Shown one piece after another: positions 26,899 through 35,143 of a stretch of 64,000 nt of DNA (positions are counted from its first letter, which is position 1; each line of letters begins with the position of its first letter). A model generated the notes under the pieces. The model was given only the letters and a program-made list of their open reading frames with translations. It was not told where the DNA came from and searched no databases. A program made the position numbers and the translations under genes. The stretch covers positions 62,001 to 126,000 of the forward strand of contig JARVLF010000022.1 in assembly GCA_030849465.1 (NCBI GenBank), in the 5' to 3' direction. Source of the stretch: Moesziomyces globuligerus (lineage: Eukaryota; Basidiomycota; Ustilaginomycetes; Ustilaginales; Ustilaginaceae).

Positions 26899-29397
26899 AT
26901 GGCGTTCCGACGATGGCCAAGCTCGCTGCCATCGCTCGGGCGCCTCAGCAGAGCTGAGATGCAGGCATCCGGCTCCAGTCTAGTACCTCGATCTGCGGCG
27001 GTGCCCGACTTTCTCGTACCGGCATTTGCACAAGCTCCGACTGGGCGTCTCAGATCGTATGCGACGGCTTCCTCGATCGAATCAGCCTCATCAGTTCGCA
27101 CGGTCACCCAGCCTCCTGGTTCCTCGACCTGCTCACTCTCATATACAACAGACACACGGACTGGTGCCGACTTCCCTTCTTCCTTCCACACCGAAGATGC
27201 TGACGTTGTCTTGGCCAGTGTCCTCAAGCCTCTTGCTTTGGCCAAGACGGAGCAAGATGTGATTCGAGCTGCAGAACAGATCTACCGAGACCCTGTTCTG
27301 GCGCAAGAAAGGCGCCAGGCGATACGGACCCAGAAGAAAAGAGAGCAGATGGACGACACGTTCTTGGGAATCCTCCCGTACAACGAGCACTTCTTCCTCG
27401 CCCTCCTCAACACAGCCTTTGGCATCACGAAGAGCACGGGCAAACGCGACACGCCAGCTATGAGTTGGATTGTCACCGAGCTTGTTCGGGCTGCCACTCA
27501 AAGCGCTCACGCCAGCTCGCTTTCCCTTTCGTTCCTCTCCCGTCTCGCTGAGGCTGCGAACGGCCAATCTGCCAGATCCGTGCTAACATTGATCCTCAGC
27601 ATCCTTCAAGCTCACTTCGAACGTCCAGGCCCTACGCATCCTGTTACAAGCTCCCGTGCCGCGCAGGGGATTATCGACCAAGATTGGCACGTTTCCCCAG
27701 CCCGCCTGGTCGACTCCCGCCTCAACCGCTCAGACAGGCATCGACTTTCGAAAACGGCACGTTGTCTCATGAGTGCCTTCTCCCGGCTTGGTGACTACGA
27801 TCGCATGCAGAGATGCTTCGAGCTCCTCCAACAGCAGTCGCTGTACAAAAAAGCTCAGACTTACCAGCTCCAGCTTATAGCTCTCTGCCACGACCATTTG
27901 TCCAGATCGGACCCGACCAACCCCACGCACATCAAAACCCACCTGCATTTCCTCCAGCAACATCTTCTGGCGCTCAAACAGCAGATGGACGCAGACGGTG
28001 TTCGGCTTGATGACCACTTCCTCACCACCATCGTCACCACGTTCAGTGCGCCCTTGCGCAGCCCGAGCCAGGTGCCCATCACGCCCGAACGGGTGGCGGT
28101 CGTCCTAGACCTTGTTCGCTCCCTCGCCGAGATTCAGGGTGTGCGATTGCCTCGTCACACGTCCAGGACACATGCAGGCGGCTCTCACGACCTACCTCGC
28201 TTCTTTGCCGCTGTCCTGAACGTCGAGGTCGATGCAATCCAGTGCCTCGGTAGCGATTCGCGCTCGTCGGCGCAACTGGCTCGCGCTGTCAGGGTCATTG
28301 TGCACGAACTCGAGACGGCCGAGGTCGCCGAGGAAAGCACGGCCGTCGGAAGGCACGGTGAAAACAGCTTCGACGAGCCGCATCTTGCGGTGCTGTGTCT
28401 GCGCTTGCGCATGGCGGCTGCGATGGGTGACATCGATGAGGGTTGCACGCTGCTCAAGCTGCTTTTGGCGATCGAGCCGGTCGATCCTGAATCGTCCTCG
28501 GGTCAAGATCTATTGCTCAAGCAACGCAGTGGTGTCGTAGCGCTCTTCTCGGCGGCGATGCGACGACGATCGAAGGTGGTGAATCGGGACGAGGCGATCA
28601 TGGTGCTGCGCGTTGCATTCGACGGTGGGAGTCCAGACTTTCATCGCATCTGGGGCGGTGTGCAACGTCCACGCAACCTCAAGCCTGGGCTGCGTGACGA
28701 TGCGTGGGAGGCGAGCTCGACCGTGCTGCGATTGTGGATGCGATGGATGCACGCGTGGTCTCGCGAGTCGCTCGCTCACCGTCAACGCCGGAGTCCGGCA
28801 GCGCCGACACCAAAAGCATCGGCACCACGGACGTTTGCGAGTCTCAATCCTTGGCGGACGATGAAAGATGCATTCGTGGTGTTGCGAGCCGTGATAGCGC
28901 ACTACGAGGCGGACGAGAGTCGGCACAGCCGATCCGCGAGGAGAAGGCTCTGGAGGATGTGGAGCGAAAAGATCGTGCTCGAAAACATCGTCAGAGTGAC
29001 CATGACGGGCGGCAGGAAGTTGGAGGGAAAACGCCTAGGCACGTATTCGGAGCGGAGGATGGACATGTTGGTCGACACCTTTGCAAGGGTGGATGCGCCA
29101 GCTCGGCTGTGGGAAATCCTCGAGTCGTCCGTCATGTATCATCTCTCCAGGATTGATCCCGAGGAGCTGCCGACCGAGAAGATCGTCAGGCCGTTTGATC
29201 GGATCAAGCACGAAAAGCGCAAGGCGCTGCTTCGCAACACGGAGCTCGCCAAGGCTTTCAGCGATGTCGAGGCCGACGCAGAAGAGCAAGAGAGCCTTCC
29301 ACTCGAGAATGGCTCGGTCACCGTGCTCAGACATATCCTCAAAGCTGCCGAGCACAAGAAGGTACATCCGCCAGATGCCGTTCCGGCTTTCGACTGA
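26899..29397 (+). CDS. PPR-like helical-repeat protein, probably mitochondrial
   Basis: 832 residues, single exon, ATG at 26899 (the frame runs a little further upstream only with TTG). The N-terminus (MAFRRWPSSLPSLGRLSR) is Arg/Ser-rich without acidic residues, as in a mitochondrial presequence. The body is all-helical. At least one segment reads like a pentatricopeptide repeat: ARCLMSAFSRLGDYDRMQRC followed by FELLQQQSLYKKAQTYQLQL. A long Leu-rich segment with no membrane helix follows, and the C-terminus contains WRTMKDAFVVLRAVIAHYEAD, also PPR-like. Fungal PPR proteins of this size usually bind organellar RNAs or mitoribosomes. I cannot name a specific orthologue; the mitochondrial RNA role is inferred. 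Ends 121 bp from the convergent gene. Confidence 0.75.
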   Translation: MAFRRWPSSLPSLGRLSRAEMQASGSSLVPRSAAVPDFLVPAFAQAPTGRLRSYATASSIESASSVRTVTQPPGSSTCSLSYTTDTRTGADFPSSFHTEDADVVLASVLKPLALAKTEQDVIRAAEQIYRDPVLAQERRQAIRTQKKREQMDDTFLGILPYNEHFFLALLNTAFGITKSTGKRDTPAMSWIVTELVRAATQSAHASSLSLSFLSRLAEAANGQSARSVLTLILSILQAHFERPGPTHPVTSSRAAQGIIDQDWHVSPARLVDSRLNRSDRHRLSKTARCLMSAFSRLGDYDRMQRCFELLQQQSLYKKAQTYQLQLIALCHDHLSRSDPTNPTHIKTHLHFLQQHLLALKQQMDADGVRLDDHFLTTIVTTFSAPLRSPSQVPITPERVAVVLDLVRSLAEIQGVRLPRHTSRTHAGGSHDLPRFFAAVLNVEVDAIQCLGSDSRSSAQLARAVRVIVHELETAEVAEESTAVGRHGENSFDEPHLAVLCLRLRMAAAMGDIDEGCTLLKLLLAIEPVDPESSSGQDLLLKQRSGVVALFSAAMRRRSKVVNRDEAIMVLRVAFDGGSPDFHRIWGGVQRPRNLKPGLRDDAWEASSTVLRLWMRWMHAWSRESLAHRQRRSPAAPTPKASAPRTFASLNPWRTMKDAFVVLRAVIAHYEADESRHSRSARRRLWRMWSEKIVLENIVRVTMTGGRKLEGKRLGTYSERRMDMLVDTFARVDAPARLWEILESSVMYHLSRIDPEELPTEKIVRPFDRIKHEKRKALLRNTELAKAFSDVEADAEEQESLPLENGSVTVLRHILKAAEHKKVHPPDAVPAFD

Positions 29398-29518
29398 TCG
29401 CTCACACCCCTGTACTTCCGGCACACCTAATCGCATGCATGCACGACAACCAGAGTCAGCAGGATTCCATGAATTCATTGGATCGAAATCGCCAACGAAG
29501 AGTAAAGACTGTGTGAGG

Positions 29519-32500
29519 TTAGAGTTCGATGTGAATCTGAGCAGCTGCGCTGCTGACTGCGTGCTTGGCCTTTTCCGCTGCTGCGGCGACAGCGTCTTGA
29601 GCATCGTCGACGTAGTCGGCGAAGGTTTCCGGGCTTGGCGAAGCGCCGACGGCCGACGCGACGCTGCGGCTCGCTGCACTTGCAAGCGACGAGGCCGACT
29701 GCGTCCCGACGTCGACAGCCGAGACGACCGACTGCGAAGCCACCGAAGCTGCCGATGAAGCCGAAGCGTAGATCACGCCCGCGCTCGAGGTTGCTCCATC
29801 GACAGCGTCGGCCACCGCCTCCTGCGCCACCTCGATGTAGTCTCCGACCGTCTCGGGCGAGGGCGTGGCGCCCACTGCCGAGGCTACCGAGCGCGAAGCC
29901 ACCGAAGCTGCCGATGAAGCCGAAGCGTAGATCACGCCCGCGCTCGAGGTTGCTCCATCGACAGCGTCGGCCACCGCCTCCTGCGCCACCTCGATGTAGT
30001 CTCCGACCGTCTCGGGCGAGGGTGTGGCGCCCACTGCAGAAGCTACTGAGCGCGAAGCCACCGAAGCGGCGGATGAGGCCGAGGCGTAGATCACGCCCGC
30101 ACCCGAGGTGGCTCCATCGACAGCGTCGGCCACCGCCTCCTGCGCCGCCTCGATGTAGTCCCCGACGGTCTCGGGCGAAGGCGTTGCGCCCACCGCCGAG
30201 ACGGCACTACGGCTCACTTGGCTCGCGGCCGACGATGCACTCGACACGACGCCCGCCGCCGCGTCCGTCGCGACCGAAGCCACGCTTTGCGCCGACGAGA
30301 CCAGCCCCGCCGCGGCATCCGCCACCGCCGAGGTGGCAGCCTCCACTGGCGCCACCGACGCCGGCGTTGCGCCGACGACCGATGCAAAGCTGCTGCTCGC
30401 CTGCACCGCGGCCGACGACGCCGAGCTCGCCACCGCTCCTGCACCGGCGCTGACGCTGCGGACGTAATCCTCGAACGACGAGCCCGAGCCGGTGCCCTGA
30501 GCGACGTACGACTTGGCGCGCGCCACGTATCCCTCCTCGGCGGGCTCGCCGAGCCCGAGCTTACCGCGCGCGGCAGCGACGGCGCCGAGCATACCCGCGG
30601 CCGCATCGGTGCTGATGCGACTCGCCTGCTCCGCCAGCCGATCGGTCACGTCCGAGATCTTGGCCACCACGCCCTTGCCCGCGAGTTGGGCGAGCGCCGC
30701 CTCGCCGTACGCGACGAGCTCGCCGCGCGCAGCACCGTGCAGCTTGTCGGTCCAGGCGCGGAGCGCGTTGATCTCCTTCTGCACATCAGGCGCCTCGGTG
30801 TGCAGATCCACCGCACCCGACGCCGCAGTCACGCGCTTCTGCCCGCTCTGCACCGCCGCCAACTCCTCGGCAAACAGCGCAGCGCGCTTGCGCACACCCA
30901 CGTCCCAACCGGCCCACTCGTCCATGGTCACGGCGAACTTGGCCGAGCGCATCACGTCGTCGTAGGCCGTCTTGGCCGCACCAGCGTACCGCCGCACCTC
31001 GGCCGCACTCGTCTCGAGCGCCGCACGCTCGTGCTGCAGCAGCTCCTCGTAGAATGCGGCGATCTGCGCCTTGGTCGCGTCCGCCGCCTCGTCGTAGCGC
31101 ACGATCTGTTTGTCCACCAGCTTGCGGCCAGCATCGACCTTCTTGCCAACGTCGCCAGTGCCAGCGCCGATCTTGCGCACGCCGCGCTCGATGCGGTGCA
31201 GCAGCAGCGCCACCGTGTCCTCGACAAACGCCTCGTTGACCAGACCGAAGCGATCCGGCAGGTCCGAAACACGGCGGTTGCGTAGGTCCGCGAGCCGGTC
31301 GACGGCCAGCTTGTACTCCTTGCCAATGAGATCGGTCATGCCATTTTCCCACACCTCGAGCTGCTCCTTGACCTTGGCCTCCTCGGCGTCGAGCTCGGCG
31401 TCGAGCTGGGCGACCTTGACCGCGTCGGTCTCGCCCTGGCTGCCACCGACGACTGCGTCCTTGGCCTGCTTGACACGGTCGAGCAGCGATGGGTCGTCCT
31501 GCGCCTTGATAGCGTCCTGTTCCTGCAGTCGGAAAGAGTTGGTGGGACCAGAGTCTATCAGTTCCTGATCGCGATGCTTCTATGAACGGGCGACAGGGTT
31601 TCAACTTACAGCCTTGCGCACGGCCTCCTTGGCGTGCTTGTCCGCCTCGTGGGCAGCGTGCTTCATGTCCTTCTGAGCGGTCTTGATGGCGTCTGAGCCG
31701 AGGTAGTGTGCCTTGCGCTCGTAGACCTTCTCGAGCAGGCGCTCGAGCTGGGGCCTGATGTAGAGGCTGTAGAACCTGCGCACCGCGGGGTCGACGTGGT
31801 TGACGAGGAAGCTGTATACCTGCTTGATCGCCTGCACCACGCGCGGATGCACCCTGTCCATGTAGAAGGCATACGAGACCGACGACGACTGAAGACTGTA
31901 CTGGTACGCGCGGTCGACGTAGGGCGAGACGTCGCGCTTGTAGATGTCGTGGTAGGGCTTGACGGCTCTGTGGACCGTGTCGATGTGCGGCTGCACCTTT
32001 TGCTTGTGGTACTGATTGGCCTGCTTGAGGTACGGGTCGATGCGCTTGTTCATGTCCTTGATGGCGCGTCGGCGAGCCGGGTCGATGCGCTTCTTCCAGA
32101 TGAGACGGCCGCGCTTGTTGGCCTCGCGGTAGACGGGGCGGGAGACCTTCTGGGCGCGCACGGCCCACGGAGTGACGGCACGGATGACAGGTTGGGTGTA
32201 CGGCTGCGCCTTTTGCTGAGCGAGATGCCAGTAGGGCTTGATGAGCGGCGTGAACTGCTGCTGCGCGTGGGCCAGGTTGCGGCACACGGGGCGAGGGTCT
32301 TTGGCAGAGTAGTCGAACGCAAACGGCCGAGAGGGGCAAGTCCAGAGCGCGGCATAGATCAAATAGAAGATGGTTACGCGGCTGGCAAACGAAATAAGCC
32401 AGCTGGAGAAGCCGCGGGAGCGTTTGGGCTTGGCGCCGAGCTTGCGCTTGGAGAGCTGGTCGTCGATGCGAAACTTGACTGGCGGCGTCGGGATGGAGGC

Positions 32501-32548
32501 ACGCGCCTTGGGCTTGGCCGTAGGCCTGGCACCGCTCTGCATGCTCAT
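29519..32548 (-). CDS. Membrane-anchored protein with amphipathic-helix and 53-residue tandem repeats, unknown function
   Basis: Two exons, 32548-31610 and 31522-29519, joined in phase 0 across an 87-bp intron (donor GTAAGT, acceptor CTGCAG); 980 residues. A basic N-terminus precedes one hydrophobic segment at about 50-70 (WLISFASRVTIFYLIYAALW). Residues ~85-280 are proline-punctuated amphipathic helix (QKVQPHIDTVHRAVKPY, KRDVSPYVDRAYQYSL, VDPAVRRFYSLYIRPQLERL), recalling exchangeable apolipoproteins. Exon 2 starts with charged coiled-coil sequence (AQLDAELDAEEAKVKEQLEV), continues with a long helical domain, and ends in ~330 Ala/Ser/Val-rich residues holding three 53-residue repeats. The start is the ATG pair at 32548/32542 in good context; ATG 32701 would add 51 residues. 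Not recognised. The topology suggests an ER or lipid-associated anchor with a large helical domain. Confidence 0.82.
29734..30210 (-). repeat. Three tandem 159-bp (53-codon) coding repeats
   Basis: Copies at 29734-29892, 29893-30051 and 30052-30210 keep the reading frame. The first two are nearly identical at base level and the third is more diverged. Each encodes EAVADAVDGATS, then GVIYASASSAASVAS, then SVASAVGATPSPETVGDYIE. A worn partial copy follows at the C-terminal side (ASPSPETFADYVDDAQDAVA). The close identity suggests recent unequal duplication. Confidence 0.9.
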
Positions 32549-33205
32549 GGTGATCGAAGAGCCACGCGATCCGACTTGGCGACCGTCGCGGATGGGATGG
32601 ACGGTTGGAATAGGCTGGTATAAGGTGGTCAGACGGAAGGATGCCTCGCTGCTGCTGCCCGGTGGTAACTTGGCTCGAATCTGTGCCCTTCCATTCTGCA
32701 TTTGGCAGGTGCACGGGAGGTGGCCCAAGCTGCTTTTCAGCTGCTTGGCGTGTGTTGTTCTGTCGCGGCCAAAGTCACGCTCTTGAGCCCCAAAGCCAAA
32801 AAAGCCAACTACGTCACGCGTGCCAGTCTATAATTTGGAAGCCTCGAATGGTGTGAGCATGATGTGTGTCTAACAGCTTCGTTCTTTTGTTCGGACTTTC
32901 CTTTCCTGCGCCTCTTCTGGAAGGGGAAATGCAGGGTTCTGCGCAGCCACGCTCAGTTTTTTCGACGCCGACTACGGCGATCTTCGGTGGTTGGGTCTCG
33001 TGACGGCCGGGTTCCGAAAAGCGCGCGAGTCGGCGCCCACTGTGAGCCGTTTGGCTGCATGAGCCTTGTTGCATCTTGCCCTTTTCCTCTTGATATCACC
33101 ACACCACGACCACATCTTGAGCTTGAAGCCGTTCGTCTCAATAGACTGCGTGGATCCTTCCATCTCACTCGCGCAACCTCTCCTCGTCAGTTGGGTATTG
33201 CAATC
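32549..33205. other. Divergent promoter region
   Basis: 657 bp between the repeat-protein and JmjC genes, reading outward. Upstream ATGs occur in frame with both genes (32701 minus; 32864-33061 plus) but the extra residues look untranslated. No other gene visible. Confidence 0.45.
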
Positions 33206-35143
33206 ATGACGAGCGCTGCAGCAGCTCCGCTGGTCGGCAGCGAGGCACCGCGCACGCTCCGCACAAGCGCACGCAAGAGGGCCAAGTCTCCCTTACTAGC
33301 CAGCCACGCAGCCGCATCCAGCACATCCACACCGCCTAAACGCAAGAAGCCGCGCGCTCAGCCGGTAGACGAGTCTGAGCTCGACTGTGCTGCATGTCCA
33401 GCTCCCGGACAGTCTGCGCCGACTCCGGGCAAAGGCGCCGCCTCGGACCGCGAGACGTGGATCTGCTGTACGCAGTGCAAGACATGGTTCCACTGCATCT
33501 GCATCGGCCTCGAGAACCCGGACGACTACAGCAAGTGGTACTGCCAGCCATGCATCACCCGCTCGCAGCAAGCACACGACTCGGGCGCTAGCACCTCGCG
33601 TCCGCCGCTAGTCAATGTGGCCAGACCCCCTCGTCGCAAGTCCGACCGCGCCAAGCTCGAGGTCGACTATGCGGCCATCCAGGAGGGTATCCCTGCAGAT
33701 CCGCTCGGGAGGTGGAGGAACTTCCTCGAGACGTACGACTTTGAGCCGGACCAATTCCCACGGATGCAGGGATCGGAATGGACGCTAGACTGGCTTCTGC
33801 ACGACCAAGGCGCACTTCGTCAGCCGGTGCTCGTCCCTGCGCCTGAGCGTGCCGACTCAGACCCACCTGCAGTGACTGTCAAGGGAGAGGACCAGGCACC
33901 GATCGATATGCCCGCGCACAGAACCGGCAAGAAGACCAAGGCGCGCGCGCGGCTCGCTCCGCAGCGCACGACGATTCCAGGCATGGTAGTGCCTCCGCGC
34001 GCCATGACGATCTCCGACGTGGCCAAGATTGTCGGCCCGGACACGCCCGTCGAGGTGATCGACGTGGCTTCGCAATCGTCCTCCAAGGCATCCTGGACGA
34101 TCTCCGAATGGGCCGAGTACTTTGCCACGCCCAAGGACAAGAAGAAGAAGACGCTCAACGTCATCTCGCTCGAGGTGACGGGGACGCCGATGCAGGCGTA
34201 TGTAGAGGCGCCGAAGCTAGTCCGCGATCTGGATTGGGTGACGCGCGACTGGCCGTCCGAGCGACGCGATGCGACGTCGGCGGACAACAGCTGGCCGAAA
34301 GTGCAGCGCTACGTGCTCATGGGTGTCGAGGGTGCCTACTCGGACTGGCACATCGACTTTGCCGGTAGCAGTGTATACTACCATGTCATTTGGGGGCAGA
34401 AGACCTTCCTGTTTGCGCCTCCGTCTCCGCGCAACTTGGCGGCGTACAAGGCGTGGTGCAGCAGCACGCGGCAGGACTTCGACTGGTTAGGCGACCATCT
34501 GCATGGCCTGACGCGCGTCGACATTCGGCCGGGCGAGACGATGCTCATTCCGTCCGGCTGGCTGCACTGCGTCTACACGCCGCAGAACACGCTCGTCGTC
34601 GGCGGCAACTTCCTCACCGACTGGAACGTCGCCACGCAGTGGAAGCTCGTCGAGATCGAAGAGGCCACCAAGGTGCCCAAGAAGTTTCGCTTCCCGCATC
34701 TCAAGCGCCTCAGCTGGTTCGTCGCTCGGGGATGGCACGAGCGTCTTGCACCGCTGCATCGCGATGCGGACGAGGACGATGCCGAGGGGGACGAGGAGGT
34801 GGAGGTGGAGGGGTTGGTGGAGGTGGTACCGGTGCCCAAGGTGCTGGCGGGGATCGAGATGGTGCACCAGACGCTCAGTGACGACTTGGAGTTGATCCGC
34901 GATCCGTTTCTTGCGCAGAGCGGCGACGAGCGCGCGGCCAAGCAGCAGAAGGCGGCGCGCGAGGCGGTCCCCACGCACTACGTGGGTAGCCTCGCCAAGG
35001 CAGAAGTCATGCTGGCCGAGCTCCGGCACCGCATCGACCGCGCTAAGCAGGTCGCCGAGCGCGTCCACGCCGCTCGACTGGCTCGACCGAACAAGACCAA
35101 GAGAGCGAGAGTCGGTGCAAAGAACGGCAAGCCGCGCAAGTAG
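33206..35143 (+). CDS. PHD-finger and JmjC histone demethylase, JHDM1/KDM2 class
   Basis: 645 residues, one exon, ATG 33206 (CAATCATGACG). Residues 61-116 form a C4HC3 PHD finger: C61, C64, C88, C91, H96, C99, C113 and C116 (CCTQCKTWFHCICIGL). The JmjC core follows. The Fe(II) facial triad is visible as H382 and D384 (YSDWHIDFAGSS) and the distal H454 (SGWLHCVYTPQNT), so the enzyme should be active with 2-oxoglutarate. The stretch GQKTFLFAPPSPRNLAAYKAW and VGGNFLTDWN match JHDM1/KDM2 (yeast Jhd1), which removes methyl groups from H3K36me1/2. The domain order PHD then JmjC is the fungal Jhd1 layout. The C-terminus is Lys/Arg-rich, consistent with a nuclear protein. Confidence 0.92.
   Translation: MTSAAAAPLVGSEAPRTLRTSARKRAKSPLLASHAAASSTSTPPKRKKPRAQPVDESELDCAACPAPGQSAPTPGKGAASDRETWICCTQCKTWFHCICIGLENPDDYSKWYCQPCITRSQQAHDSGASTSRPPLVNVARPPRRKSDRAKLEVDYAAIQEGIPADPLGRWRNFLETYDFEPDQFPRMQGSEWTLDWLLHDQGALRQPVLVPAPERADSDPPAVTVKGEDQAPIDMPAHRTGKKTKARARLAPQRTTIPGMVVPPRAMTISDVAKIVGPDTPVEVIDVASQSSSKASWTISEWAEYFATPKDKKKKTLNVISLEVTGTPMQAYVEAPKLVRDLDWVTRDWPSERRDATSADNSWPKVQRYVLMGVEGAYSDWHIDFAGSSVYYHVIWGQKTFLFAPPSPRNLAAYKAWCSSTRQDFDWLGDHLHGLTRVDIRPGETMLIPSGWLHCVYTPQNTLVVGGNFLTDWNVATQWKLVEIEEATKVPKKFRFPHLKRLSWFVARGWHERLAPLHRDADEDDAEGDEEVEVEGLVEVVPVPKVLAGIEMVHQTLSDDLELIRDPFLAQSGDERAAKQQKAAREAVPTHYVGSLAKAEVMLAELRHRIDRAKQVAERVHAARLARPNKTKRARVGAKNGKPRK

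Noticed and set aside
30786..32714. 642-codon alternative minus-strand frame across both exons of the repeat protein
   Set aside because: Pro/Arg/Gln-rich, runs through the intron, and conflicts with the spliced frame that has a membrane segment and clean splice sites.
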